DNA from: Azospirillum brasilense
GTDB taxonomy: Bacteria; Pseudomonadota; Alphaproteobacteria; Azospirillales; Azospirillaceae
Direction of reading: 5' to 3'
DNA: 64,000 nt
Assembly (NCBI RefSeq): GCF_007827815.1
Contig: NZ_VITH01000005.1
Coordinates: 186,001-250,000, forward strand
Part shown: positions 37,024-45,744 of the stretch, piece after piece
Layout: each line of letters starts with the position of its first letter
Numbering within the stretch: the stretch's first letter is position 1
Made by a program: the position numbers and the translations under genes
The notes under the pieces: generated by a model
The model's input: the letters and a program-made list of their open reading frames with translations, nothing else
What the model was told of the DNA's origin: nothing
Databases searched by the model: none

Positions 37024-37716
37024 TCACGGCCCTTCCCGGCGGGGAAGGCCCGTCATGGACCCCGTCATGGAGTGGTAGATGTGGACCATGAAGGCGCTCG
37101 CGATCACCGGCACCAGCAGGTTGACGAAAGGAATTGTCGAAAGAAAGGCAATTACGGCGCCAGCCAAAAATGGTTTCAACGGGCTGGAACGCCGCAGAAA
37201 CCCCGCCTCCTTCCGTCCCATCCGCCGGATCGCCACCATCTCGAAATATTCGCGGCCGAGAAGATAGCCGTTGGCGGTGTAGAAGATCAGCAGGTTCAAC
37301 CCCGGCACCATCAGATACAGGGGCAGGGCGAACAGATTGACCAGCAGGACGATGGCGAAAAAGCGCAGCGCGGTCAGCAGTTCTTCGCCAAGGCCGGTCT
37401 GGCGGGGCGGCGGCAACTGGGGATAATGGCGCCGCTCCACCGCCTGCACCACCTCGTCGAGGAAGAAGCTGGACACCATGCCGACCGTGGCGGGAAACAG
37501 CACCCAGGCCAGCAGCAGGACCGCCAGCCCGCCCAGCACGTCCAGCACCCCGTCGACCCAGGCGTAGCCGGTCAGCGCCGTGTGGAACAGCGCCCACCAC
37601 ACCGCCCCGGCCAGCAGGGCGAAGGCCAGGATGGCGGACAGCACGCCGATCCACACGACGCGGCGGGACGCCGGGTCAGAAAGCTGTCCAATGGCGAGAA
37701 GCAGGGCGCGGATCAT
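37024..37716 (-). CDS. EI24/CysZ-family membrane protein
   Basis: 230 residues with about four to six membrane segments; the conserved hallmark NGYLLGREYFEMVAIRRMGR and the C-terminal FLSTIPFVNLLVPVIASAFM place it in the EI24 domain family. Bacterial members include CysZ, a sulfate permease, but low-similarity alphaproteobacterial homologues have not all been shown to carry sulfate. ATG 37716 starts MIRALLLAIGQLSDPASRRV. It lies 193 bases after the bactofilin gene start on the same strand and is divergent from the adenosine kinase gene. Confidence 0.87.
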   Translation of the reverse strand: MIRALLLAIGQLSDPASRRVVWIGVLSAILAFALLAGAVWWALFHTALTGYAWVDGVLDVLGGLAVLLLAWVLFPATVGMVSSFFLDEVVQAVERRHYPQLPPPRQTGLGEELLTALRFFAIVLLVNLFALPLYLMVPGLNLLIFYTANGYLLGREYFEMVAIRRMGRKEAGFLRRSSPLKPFLAGAVIAFLSTIPFVNLLVPVIASAFMVHIYHSMTGSMTGLPRREGP

Positions 37717-37803
37717 ACGGACTCTCTCGATGGGGCCGTTGCGGTCGGGCGACGCTTATCTACGACGGCGGGCCGTTCCATTCCAGGGGGCCTTGCGCCG
37801 CGC

Positions 37804-37831
37804 TTGAGATGTGGAGGCGGGCGGCTATACT
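37804..37831 (+). promoter_or_regulatory. Candidate promoter of the adenosine kinase gene
   Basis: TTGAGA (37804-37809), 16-base spacer, TATACT (37826-37831). The predicted start near 37838 gives a 5' leader of about 65 bases ending in AAGGAG (37893-37898) five bases before the ATG. Confidence 0.5.
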
Positions 37832-37903
37832 CGCGCCCGGTTTTCCTCCACGGTTCCGACACCGTCTTTCCCCGCCTTTTCCCAAAGTTTCCAAGGAGCG
37901 CCC

Positions 37904-38902
37904 ATGGCCACGGCCGAATTCGACGTCACCGGCGTCGGCAACGCCATCGTCGACGTGATTGCCCATGCCGACGACGCCTTTCTCACGGCCAACGGCATCG
38001 AGAAGGGCGCGATGACGCTGATCGACGCCGCCCGCGCCGAGGAGCTGTACGGCCGCATGGGCCCGGGCATCGAGGTGTCGGGCGGCTCCGCCGGCAACAC
38101 CATGGCCGGCATCGCCTCGCTGGGCGGCAAAGGCGCCTACATCGGCAAGGTCCACGGCGACCAGCTCGGCCAGGTCTTCCGCCACGACATCCGCGCCGCC
38201 GGCGTGCATTTCGAGACGGCGGCCGGCCATGGCGGCGCCCCGACGGCGCGCTGCCTGATCCTGGTGACGCCGGACGCCCAGCGCTCCATGAACACCTTCC
38301 TCGGCGCCTGCGTGGAGCTGGGGCCGGAGGACATCGACGAGGCGCTGATCGCCAACTCGCAGGTCACCTACCTGGAAGGCTATCTGTGGGACCCGCCCCG
38401 CGCCAAGGAGGCCTTCCGCAAGGCCGCCGCGACCGCCCACGGCGCTGGGCGCAAGGTGTCGCTCTCGCTGTCCGACAGCTTCTGCGTCCACCGCCACCAC
38501 GCGGAATTCCTGGACCTCGTCGAGGGCCATGTCGACATCCTGTTCGCCAACGAGCATGAGATCACCGCCCTCTACAAGACCGATCGCTTCGAGGACGCGC
38601 TGGAGGCGGTGAAGCGCCTCGGCAAGACCGCCGCCCTGACGCGCAGCGAGAAGGGGGCCGTCATCGTCTCCGGCGGGGAGGTGGTCGAGGTTCCCGCGTC
38701 CCCGGTCGCCCGCGTGGTCGACACCACGGGGGCCGGCGACCTCTACGCCGCCGGCTTCCTCTACGGCTTCACCCGCGGCATGGCCCCGGCGGTGTGCGGC
38801 CGCATCGGCGCGCTTGCCGCCGCGGAGATCATCAGCCACGTCGGCCCCCGTCCGGAGGTCGTGCTGGCCGATCTGCTGAAGGACGCGGGCGTTCCGGCCT
38901 AA
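37904..38902 (+). CDS. Adenosine kinase (PfkB family sugar kinase)
   Basis: 332-residue cytosolic kinase. The PfkB signatures are SGGSAGNTMAGIASLGGKGA (N-terminal) and DTTGAGDLYAAGFLYG (C-terminal; the Asp of GAGD is the catalytic base). The overall sequence resembles alphaproteobacterial adenosine kinases more than ribokinase; it would turn adenosine, for example from SAH hydrolysis, into AMP. Start chosen from AAGGAG at 37893-37898. A hairpin follows and then the TSUP gene on the same strand. Confidence 0.9.
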   Translation: MATAEFDVTGVGNAIVDVIAHADDAFLTANGIEKGAMTLIDAARAEELYGRMGPGIEVSGGSAGNTMAGIASLGGKGAYIGKVHGDQLGQVFRHDIRAAGVHFETAAGHGGAPTARCLILVTPDAQRSMNTFLGACVELGPEDIDEALIANSQVTYLEGYLWDPPRAKEAFRKAAATAHGAGRKVSLSLSDSFCVHRHHAEFLDLVEGHVDILFANEHEITALYKTDRFEDALEAVKRLGKTAALTRSEKGAVIVSGGEVVEVPASPVARVVDTTGAGDLYAAGFLYGFTRGMAPAVCGRIGALAAAEIISHVGPRPEVVLADLLKDAGVPA

Positions 38903-38930
38903 TTGCCGTAACAGCGCCTGTACGGTATAA

Positions 38931-38956
38931 GCTGGCGGACCTTCCCGTCCGCCGGC
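38931..38956 (+). terminator. Hairpin between adenosine kinase and TSUP genes
   Basis: GCTGGCGGAC (38931-38940) pairs with GTCCGCCGGC (38947-38956) with one G-T pair and a six-base loop, followed by TTTG. It ends only ten bases before the TSUP ATG, so it may be a partial terminator or a structure covering the ribosome-binding region. Confidence 0.5.
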
Positions 38957-38965
38957 TTTGCCCCC

Positions 38966-39883
38966 ATGCAAGTGTATCTGCCGATCGCCGAGATGTCGGT
39001 CAACGCCCTGCTCGTGCTCGGCATGGGGGGGCTCGTCGGCTTCCTGTCCGGCATGTTCGGGGTGGGCGGCGGCTTCCTGATGACGCCGCTGCTGATCTTC
39101 ATCGGCGTTCCGCCCGCCATCGCGGTGGGCACCCAGGCCAACCAGCTCGTCGCCGCCAGCGTGTCGGGCGTGCTCGCCCACTGGCGCCGCGGCAACGTGG
39201 ACGTCAAGCTGGGCGTCGTCATGCTGCTGGGCGGCATGGTCGGCACGGTGGTCGGCGTCTGGATCTTCTCCCTGTTGCAGCGGATCGGCCAGATCGACGC
39301 GGCAATCACGCTGTCCTACGTCTTCTTCCTCGGCACCATCGGCACCATGATGATGGTGGAGGCCAGCCGCGCGCTGATCCGCCGCCGCGCCCCCACCGCC
39401 AAGCGGGGCAAGCTGCACCGCCACATGTGGCTGCATGGCCTGCCGCTGAAGATGCGCTTCCAGCGCTCCAAGCTCTACATCTCCGCCCTGCTGCCGGCCG
39501 GGATCGGGGCGATCGGCGGGATGCTGGTGGCGATCATGGGCATCGGCGGCGGCTTCATGCTGGTGCCGGCGATGATCTATCTGCTGAACATGCCGACCGG
39601 GCTGGTGGCCGGCACCTCGCTGTTCCAGATCATCTTCACCACGGCCATGGCGACGCTGCTCCAGGCGGCGACCAACCAGACGGTGGACGTGATGCTGGCG
39701 CTTCTGCTGCTGATCGGCGGGGTGATCGGCGCGCAGTTCGGCACCAAGGCCGGCGGCCGGCTGCGCGGCGAGCAGGCGCGCCTTCTGCTGGCCTCGCTGG
39801 TCGTCGCGGTGGCGCTGAAGCTCGCCTTCGATCTGGTGGTCGAACCCAACGACGTCTTCACCATCTCGACGAGGATGTCGTGA
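38966..39883 (+). CDS. TSUP family transporter (TauE/SafE type)
   Basis: 305-residue inner-membrane protein with about eight membrane helices. The two repeated motifs LSGMFGVGGGFLMTPLLIFI and IMGIGGGFMLVPAMIYLL, followed by GTSLFQIIF, define the TSUP family of sulfite/organosulfur or other small anion exporters. Its stop codon overlaps the GTG start of the TIGR02186 gene (GTGA), a strong sign that the two proteins are made together. Substrate unknown; sulfite or a sulfonate is a family-based guess. Confidence 0.92.
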   Translation: MQVYLPIAEMSVNALLVLGMGGLVGFLSGMFGVGGGFLMTPLLIFIGVPPAIAVGTQANQLVAASVSGVLAHWRRGNVDVKLGVVMLLGGMVGTVVGVWIFSLLQRIGQIDAAITLSYVFFLGTIGTMMMVEASRALIRRRAPTAKRGKLHRHMWLHGLPLKMRFQRSKLYISALLPAGIGAIGGMLVAIMGIGGGFMLVPAMIYLLNMPTGLVAGTSLFQIIFTTAMATLLQAATNQTVDVMLALLLLIGGVIGAQFGTKAGGRLRGEQARLLLASLVVAVALKLAFDLVVEPNDVFTISTRMS

Positions 39884-40659
39884 GCGCTGTCGGCAAGGGC
39901 GCCGGGCGGCTGTGGTCCGTCCGGGTCGTCGGCGGGCTGGCGGGGCTTCTGGCGGGGGTGTTCCTGGCCTCCATGGTGTGGGCGCAGCAGCTCGTCGCCG
40001 ACCTGTCGAGCCACCTGATCGCCATCACCACCGGCTTCACCGGGACGGAGGTCGTGCTGTTCGGCACCACCGACGGGGCGGGCGACGTCGCCATCGTGGT
40101 GACCGGCCCGCGCACCCCGGTCACCGTGCGCCGCAAAGAGCGCATCGCCGGGATCTGGATCAACGCGCGCAGCGTGCGGTTCGAGCAGGTGCCCGGCTAT
40201 TACATGGTCGCGACGAACCGCCCGCTGGACCAGTTCGTCGGCCGCCCGGTGCTGGAGCGCCACCAGATCGGCCTGCCGAACCTCCAGCTCGGCCCGCGCG
40301 AGCAACTGGCCCCGGACCAGCTCGCCCTGTTCCGCTCCGCCCTGATCCGCAACAAGCAGCGGGCCGGGCTCTACGGCATCACGCTGGGGCAGGTGGCCTT
40401 CCTCGGCGAGCGGCTGTTCCGGACCAACATCTATTTCCCGGCCAACGTGCCGACGGGGCTGTACAATGTGGAGGCGCTGCTGATCCGCGACGGCGAGGTG
40501 GTCAGCGCCCAGACCACGCCGCTGGTGGTGTCCAAGGTCGGCTTCAGCGCGGAAATCTACGACTTTGCGCGCAACCAGCCGATGATTTACGGTGTTGCCG
40601 CGGTGATTGGCGCCATCGCCGCCGGCTGGTTGGCCGGCGCCATCTTCCGGAGGGTGTGA
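39880..40659 (+). CDS. TIGR02186 family membrane-anchored protein
   Basis: 259 residues with a first membrane segment near residues 14-35 (VVGGLAGLLAGVFLASMVWA), a periplasmic domain of about 190 residues (LSSHLIAITTGFTGTEVVLF, RKERIAGIWINARSVRFEQV) and a last helix at 235-255. This matches TIGR02186, a conserved alphaproteobacterial family of unknown function that I know as a neighbour of TSUP genes. It starts with GTG overlapping the TSUP stop. The topology suggests a partner domain presenting to or regulating the exporter on the periplasmic face. The Usp gene follows by three bases. Confidence 0.88.
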   Translation: MSAVGKGAGRLWSVRVVGGLAGLLAGVFLASMVWAQQLVADLSSHLIAITTGFTGTEVVLFGTTDGAGDVAIVVTGPRTPVTVRRKERIAGIWINARSVRFEQVPGYYMVATNRPLDQFVGRPVLERHQIGLPNLQLGPREQLAPDQLALFRSALIRNKQRAGLYGITLGQVAFLGERLFRTNIYFPANVPTGLYNVEALLIRDGEVVSAQTTPLVVSKVGFSAEIYDFARNQPMIYGVAAVIGAIAAGWLAGAIFRRV

Positions 40660-40662
40660 CGC

Positions 40663-41193
40663 ATGTCCGATCCGATTGCGACCGATCCGAACGCCGGGGC
40701 GGACGTCACCCCGGACGCCACGGCCAAACCGCCGGTCCGCATCTTCCTGGTCGTGGTGGACGAGAGCCCGGAGCTTCAGCTCGCCCTGCGCTACGCCTGC
40801 CTGCGCGCCCGCAAGTCGGGGGGCAAGGTGGCGCTGCTTTACGTCATCGAGCCGGGCGAGGTGCAGCAGTGGCTGGCCCTGGAAAACCTGATGCGCGAGG
40901 AGCAGCGCGCGGAGGCGGAGCAGAAGCTGCAGAAGCTGGCCCGCGACGTGAACCGGCTGACCGGCACCCTGCCGGCCCTGTACGTGCGCGAGGGCAACCG
41001 CCGTGACGAGGTGCTGGCCCTGATCGACGAGGAGCCGAGCATCTCCATCCTCGTGCTGGCCGCCGGCGTCGATCCGGAAGGGCCGGGACCGCTGATCTCC
41101 TACTTCACCAACCGCGGCCTCGCCAAGATGCGCATTCCGCTGACCATCGTGCCGGGCGGCATCGGCATCGACGCGCTGGACGCCATTACGTAA
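40663..41193 (+). CDS. Universal stress protein (UspA fold)
   Basis: 176 residues. The Usp fold is seen from residue 25: VRIFLVVVDESPELQLALRY, VALLYVIEPGEVQQWLAL, then the last strand MRIPLTIVPGG. The ATP-binding G-x2-G-x9-G(S/T) motif is not clear: the region reads AAGVDPEGPGPLISYFTNRG, so nucleotide binding is uncertain. The N-terminal 24 residues are an acidic extension. Third gene of the TSUP-TIGR02186 operon with only three bases to the preceding stop, so it is likely a cytosolic regulator of the exporter complex; inference only. Convergent with the next gene. Confidence 0.88.
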   Translation: MSDPIATDPNAGADVTPDATAKPPVRIFLVVVDESPELQLALRYACLRARKSGGKVALLYVIEPGEVQQWLALENLMREEQRAEAEQKLQKLARDVNRLTGTLPALYVREGNRRDEVLALIDEEPSISILVLAAGVDPEGPGPLISYFTNRGLAKMRIPLTIVPGGIGIDALDAIT

Positions 41194-41197
41194 AGCG

Positions 41198-42664
41198 TCA
41201 ACGCCCGTAAAGCGCGGTGAGGCTGCGCTGGTCGATGTCGGACCGATCATCGGTCAGCACGGGATGGCCCTCCAGCGTGGCGGGGGCCAGCGTTTCCAGG
41301 ATGCGCGAGGCCGCATACGTCGCACCGGGCGGAGCGGCGCGCAGGCGTACGCTCAGATCCTCCAGCGTACGCGCCTCCTTCGTGGCGATCAGCAGGTAGT
41401 TCCCGCGCCCGGCGTCGGCGACGTACACCGACGGAAAGACCGCGCCCTGCGTCGCCGCCAGCGGCCCGACCAGGGCGTCGCGGTCCATGGGGGAGGCGAC
41501 GTTCATGACCAGCACGCCGCCCGGCGCCACCCGCCGCTCCACCGCCGCGAAGAACTCCCGCGTCGCCGTGAAGAAGGGGATCAGCGCGGTCGAGTAGAGG
41601 TCGACGATCACCACGTCGTGCTGCTCCGGCGACCGCTCGACATGGCGGCGGGCGTCCTCCACAGCGACGCGCACCTCGGGCCGCAGGCCGAACCTCTCGC
41701 GCGCCACCTCGACCACCGCGGGGTCCAGCTCCACCCCCAGGATGTCGGCGCCGGGCCAGCTGTCGAGGATCTCCTTGGCGGCGGCTCCACCGGCCAGCCC
41801 CAGCACCAGGACGCGCGTGCCGTTGCCCAAGGCCGGAACGGCGGCGAACAGGTCGTAATACAGACCGGTCGGCCCGCCGTCCTTGCGCAGCCGCGACTGG
41901 GTGGCCCAGGCCACGTTCAGGTGCAGGCGGATCTGCTCGGCGTCCTCCTGCACCATGATCGTGTTGTGCGGCGTCTCGCGGTAGAGGGCGAAGCCCTGCC
42001 CCTCGCCATGGCCGGCGGCCCAGGCCAGGGGAACCGCCAGGGCCGCGGCGGCGGCCACCCGTTTCCCACCCGGAACGAACAGGCAGGCGAGCGCCGGCAG
42101 GACCGCCGCCAGGGCGTAGCCCGCCGACACCCCGACCTGCGGGATCGCGTAGAAGGAGGCGAAGAAGGTGCCGCCGATGCTGCCCAGCGTGCCGACCGCG
42201 TAGATCCGTCCCGCCGCCGCCGCACCGGTCAGGCTGCTCAGGCCCGCGCAGAGCGGCGACACCATGGCCAGCGCGAAGGACGGCAGGCCGAGGATCAGCG
42301 CCGCCCCGACGACCGACCCCTCCACCGCGTTGAAGCGGCCCGCGGCGTCGGCCAGCATCGGCTTGCCCAGCCACGGAGTCAGCGCCGCCGCGGCGACCCC
42401 GGCCAGCAGGGCGGCGCGCAAGGCCGGCACCGCCTTCGGCCCGTCGCCGAGCTGCCCGCCGGTCCAGTAGCCGGCGGCCATGAAGGTCATCACCACGCCG
42501 ATGACGGCGCCCCACTGATAGACCGAATAGCCGAAATGCGGCGCCATCAGCCGTCCGCCGAGGATCTCCATCATCATCAGCGACCAGCCCGCCGAAAACG
42601 CGGCGGCGGCCAGCGCGACGGGACGGAGGGACGGGCGGGCAGGGGAGGGGTCGCGACCGCTCAA
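41198..42664 (-). CDS. Membrane-fused spermidine-synthase-like protein
   Basis: 488 residues. Residues 1-210 contain about seven membrane helices (VALAAAAFSAGWSLMMMEIL, YQWGAVIGVVMTFMAAGYW); residues 220-488 form a Rossmann methyltransferase/spermidine-synthase-like domain with VLVLGLAGGAAAKEILDSW, ILGVELDPAVVEVARERFG and DVVIVDLYSTALIPFF. This fused MFS/spermidine synthase architecture is widespread but uncharacterised. The aminopropyl-transferase GGGDG motif is replaced by GLAGG, so polyamine synthesis is doubtful. Its stop is four bases from the Usp stop (convergent). A cyclase gene lies 30 bases upstream on the same strand. Confidence 0.88.
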   Translation of the reverse strand: MSGRDPSPARPSLRPVALAAAAFSAGWSLMMMEILGGRLMAPHFGYSVYQWGAVIGVVMTFMAAGYWTGGQLGDGPKAVPALRAALLAGVAAAALTPWLGKPMLADAAGRFNAVEGSVVGAALILGLPSFALAMVSPLCAGLSSLTGAAAAGRIYAVGTLGSIGGTFFASFYAIPQVGVSAGYALAAVLPALACLFVPGGKRVAAAAALAVPLAWAAGHGEGQGFALYRETPHNTIMVQEDAEQIRLHLNVAWATQSRLRKDGGPTGLYYDLFAAVPALGNGTRVLVLGLAGGAAAKEILDSWPGADILGVELDPAVVEVARERFGLRPEVRVAVEDARRHVERSPEQHDVVIVDLYSTALIPFFTATREFFAAVERRVAPGGVLVMNVASPMDRDALVGPLAATQGAVFPSVYVADAGRGNYLLIATKEARTLEDLSVRLRAAPPGATYAASRILETLAPATLEGHPVLTDDRSDIDQRSLTALYGR

Positions 42665-42694
42665 GGCCGGCGACCGCGGGTTCGTGGCAGCGCC

Positions 42695-43963
42695 CTATTC
42701 ATCGGTCCCGTCATTGGTCCCTGTCTTCTCCTTCAGCCCATAGACCTCGATCGGGTCGTTCAGCCCCTTCACCGGATGCCAGCCGACCGAGACGAGGCGG
42801 CTGGCGCAGGCCTCGGCCACCTCGGCGGAGGTCAGGACGTTGCGCTCCAGCCGGCTGCACAGCCCCTCGATCCGGCTGACCAGATTGACCGCCGGGCCGA
42901 TGACGGTGAAGTCCAGCCGGTTGGCGGAGCCGATGTTGCCGTACATGACCTCGCCCATGTGGAGCGCGATGCCGCAGCGCAGGGTGGGTTGGCCCCAGGC
43001 GGAGCGTTCGGCGTTGCGGGCGGCCATGTCGGTCAGCGCCTCCTCCGCGGCGTCCAACGCCTTGGTGCAGGCGGCGGCGCCGGTCGGGTCGCTCTCCTCC
43101 AGCGGGAAGATGGCCAGCATGGCGTCACCGATGAACTTCATGATCTCGCCGCCGCGGCTTTCCACGGCGCCGCCCATGATCTCGAAATAGCCGTTCAGCA
43201 GGGCGATCAGCTCCTCGCGCGGCAGCCGGTCGGCCAGCGAGGTGAAGCCGCGCAGGTCGCAGTACCACAGCACGGCGCGGACGTTGGCGCCGGTGCCGCG
43301 GCGGATGTCGCCCGACAGGATGCGCGCGCCGGTGCGGTGGCCGACATAGGTGTCCAGCACGGTCGTCGCCAGCCGCCGCAGCGCCAGCGTCTCCAGCACC
43401 GCGCCCAGCGCCGGCAGCACCGCGTCGACCAGCGCCAGATCGGCGGTGGAGAAGCCGCCGGGCCGGTCGGTGGTGAAGCTTAGCACGTTGCGCCGCCCCC
43501 CGGCGAACAGCACGGCCATGGCGACGTAGTCGGTCGCCCCCTGCGCTTTCAGCTCGGCGAAGACCGGGTACGGGTAGGGCGGCTCCATCTGCTCCAACCG
43601 GTAGCGCAGGCCGTCGGCGCCGTCCTCGATCAGGGTGGCGAAGGGGCTGGTCAGGTATTCGGTGCTGGTCTCGGTGCCGTGGGCGCGGGTGGTGGTCTCC
43701 ACCTGTTCGGCGTTGCGGCGCCAGAAAAAGGCGATGGTGCGGATCTGCGGGTGCAGCAGGGGCAGGGCGCAGACGGCGCGCAGCAGCGGCACGCCGGAGG
43801 CCATCAGGCGCCGGCAGAAGCGGTCCATCATCGGCTCGAAGCCGGGCGCGTGCCGGCCTTCCAGCAGCAGCCATTCGACGACCTCCCGCGCGGCGTCGTC
43901 GATGGAGGGGCCCCCAGGGATGGCCGCGGGAACGGCCGGTGCGGTGGCCGCGGGCGGTGCCAT
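42695..43963 (-). CDS. Class III adenylate/guanylate cyclase
   Basis: 422 residues. The N-terminal part (about 20-220) looks like a GAF-like sensor region (PYPVFAELKAQGATDYVAMA, NVLSFTTDRPGGFSTADLAL). The C-terminal cyclase homology domain starts AVLWYCDLRGFTSLADRLPR, with the first metal Asp; the second is in EIMKFIGDAMLAIF, whose Lys is the adenine-specifying residue of adenylate cyclases; the transition-state Asn and Arg are in VIGPAVNLVSRIE. All catalytic residues are visible, so it should make cAMP. ATG 43963 is preferred to the GTG two codons earlier. Divergent from the NifU-like gene. Confidence 0.92.
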   Translation of the reverse strand: MAPPAATAPAVPAAIPGGPSIDDAAREVVEWLLLEGRHAPGFEPMMDRFCRRLMASGVPLLRAVCALPLLHPQIRTIAFFWRRNAEQVETTTRAHGTETSTEYLTSPFATLIEDGADGLRYRLEQMEPPYPYPVFAELKAQGATDYVAMAVLFAGGRRNVLSFTTDRPGGFSTADLALVDAVLPALGAVLETLALRRLATTVLDTYVGHRTGARILSGDIRRGTGANVRAVLWYCDLRGFTSLADRLPREELIALLNGYFEIMGGAVESRGGEIMKFIGDAMLAIFPLEESDPTGAAACTKALDAAEEALTDMAARNAERSAWGQPTLRCGIALHMGEVMYGNIGSANRLDFTVIGPAVNLVSRIEGLCSRLERNVLTSAEVAEACASRLVSVGWHPVKGLNDPIEVYGLKEKTGTNDGTDE

Positions 43964-44071
43964 GCTCACGGATCGATAACCATAAAGATGCGATGCTTGA
44001 TCTGTCGGCGGATTCTGCCCAAGTTTCGCCTACGCCGCCAGTGTTGTTCGGCGCCGATGGAGGATATCACC

Positions 44072-44626
44072 ATGTTCATTCAGACCGAGCAGACGCCCAA
44101 CCCGGCGACTCTCAAGTTCCTGCCGGGGCGTGACGTGCTCGGACGCGGCACCGCGGACTTCCCGTCCCGCGACGGCGCCGCCGCTTCGCCGCTGGCCCAG
44201 CGGCTGTTCGAGATCGACGGGGTCCAGGGCGTGTTCCTGGGCGCCGACTTCGTGACCATCACCAAGGCCGGCGACAAGGAGTGGTTCCTGCTGAAGCCGT
44301 CGATTCTCGGCGTCATCATGGAGCATTTCACCGCCAACCGCCCTGTGCTTCTGGAGGAAACGGCCGGCGACGGCCACGCCGCCAGCGCGGACGACGACGA
44401 GATCGTCACCCAGATCAAGGAGCTGCTGGACACCCGCGTGCGTCCCGCGGTGGCCCAGGACGGCGGCGACATCACCTTCTACGGCTTCGAGGAGGGTGTG
44501 GTGTATCTGGAGATGAAGGGGGCCTGCTCCGGCTGCCCCAGCTCCACCGCCACGCTGAAGGCCGGCATCGAGAACATGCTGCGCCACTACATCCCCGAGG
44601 TGGTCGAGGTCCGCGCCGTCCGCTGA
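44072..44626 (+). CDS. NifU/Nfu-type iron-sulfur scaffold protein
   Basis: 184 residues: an N-terminal Nfu_N domain (MFIQTEQTPNPATLKFLPGR, FVTITKAGDKEWFLLKPSI) and a C-terminal NifU domain with GGDITFYGFEEGVVYLEMKG and the cluster-binding CSGCPSS. Typical Nfu architecture, like the mitochondrial NFU1, delivering Fe-S clusters to target enzymes. The Shine-Dalgarno GGAGG at 44059-44063 fits ATG 44072; an ATG five codons earlier is less likely. It stands alone between divergent and convergent neighbours. Confidence 0.94.
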   Translation: MFIQTEQTPNPATLKFLPGRDVLGRGTADFPSRDGAAASPLAQRLFEIDGVQGVFLGADFVTITKAGDKEWFLLKPSILGVIMEHFTANRPVLLEETAGDGHAASADDDEIVTQIKELLDTRVRPAVAQDGGDITFYGFEEGVVYLEMKGACSGCPSSTATLKAGIENMLRHYIPEVVEVRAVR

Positions 44627-44688
44627 CGGCAACCGCCGGCGGGCGCGGTCCGAACAGGCGGACCGCGCCCGCCGGCTTGTTCCAGCGC

Positions 44689-45744
44689 CTATTCCGGAAC
44701 CACGAACTGCATGCCGAGCCAGCGCCAGCGCCCATCGGGGCCGGGCAGGGTGCAGTTGACGCGCGTGCGGCCCGGCGGGAAGGGGTCGCGGATGCGCACC
44801 TCCACCCGGTCCTCCGTCACGCGCTCCAGCGCCGTCCGGCCCTGGCCGGCGGCGAAGCAGGCCAGCCGCGCGATGTCGCCGATCTCGTCCGACACGGTGA
44901 AGCCGATCGACGGCGGGTTGACGGTCAGCAGCGGGTCGTCGGGCGTCAGGTCGGTCACCGGCAGCGGCAGCGCGTTGGCGGCCAGCCGGAAGCGGTCCAC
45001 GCTGCCGAAACTTTCGTTCATCACGAAACGCGGCAGGGTCGCCCGGTCGGCCTGCGGGTGCAGGACGCCGGACTGCTGGCCGAAGGCGGCGGCGAAGCCC
45101 TGCTCCGTCACGATGGTCCGCAGCGCCGACGACACCTCGCCCTGCGGGTAGGCGAACAGGGTGGGGCGCTGGCCGGTCTCCGCCTGCAGCCGGTCGGCCA
45201 TGCGGCGCAGCTCCGCCTTCACCTCCTCGGCGGGGCGGGACACCAGCGACTGGGTGGAGGCGCCGAGCCCGCCGAGCGTGACCCCGGCGGCGGCGAGCTG
45301 CCGCACCTCCGCCCAGGTCATGTGGGCGGGCGACCCGCGGTCGACGGCGTCGGTCGCCACGAACAGGGTGAAGGGAAGACCCGCCGCCTTCAGCCGGGGC
45401 CATGCCTCGCGGAAGGCGGAACGGCTGGCCTCGTCGATGGTGATCGCCACCGTCCGGTCGGGCAGCGGCGCGCCGCTGCGCAGCGCCTCCAGGATGCGGG
45501 GCAGGGGCAGGACCTGGTAGTCGCCGTCCTGAAGCTCGTCCAGATGGGCTTCGAACTGGTCGATACGGATGCTGATGGACGGAGTCTGGTCCTCGCCGAA
45601 GCGGTCGTAGGCGAAGACGACGGCGGTGTTCGTGGTTCCGTCTCCAGCAACGGCGGGCGCCGCAACGCCGGGACTTCCCGCCAGGGCCTGGAAGGCCCAG
45701 GCGGCGGCCACGGCGAAGAGGGTGGCGGCGCGGCGGAACGGCAT
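44689..45744 (-). CDS. Exported polysaccharide-deacetylase-like protein, probably non-catalytic
   Basis: 351 residues with a signal peptide (MPFRRAATLFAVAAAWAFQA LAG). NodB homology is recognised by VAITIDEASRSAFREAWPRL (strand of motif 1), GLPFTLFVATDAVDRG and TLFAYPQGEVSSALRTIV (motif 3). But motif 1 (TFDDG) has become TIDEA and the metal-binding His-x3-His (motif 2) is LGGLGASTQSLVS, without either His. The fold therefore seems kept and the metal site lost. A C-terminal domain of about 90 residues is unassigned. ATG 45744 starts at the signal peptide; an upstream start would precede it with 35 unlikely residues. The 217 bp before it show no gene. Confidence 0.85.
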   Translation of the reverse strand: MPFRRAATLFAVAAAWAFQALAGSPGVAAPAVAGDGTTNTAVVFAYDRFGEDQTPSISIRIDQFEAHLDELQDGDYQVLPLPRILEALRSGAPLPDRTVAITIDEASRSAFREAWPRLKAAGLPFTLFVATDAVDRGSPAHMTWAEVRQLAAAGVTLGGLGASTQSLVSRPAEEVKAELRRMADRLQAETGQRPTLFAYPQGEVSSALRTIVTEQGFAAAFGQQSGVLHPQADRATLPRFVMNESFGSVDRFRLAANALPLPVTDLTPDDPLLTVNPPSIGFTVSDEIGDIARLACFAAGQGRTALERVTEDRVEVRIRDPFPPGRTRVNCTLPGPDGRWRWLGMQFVVPE

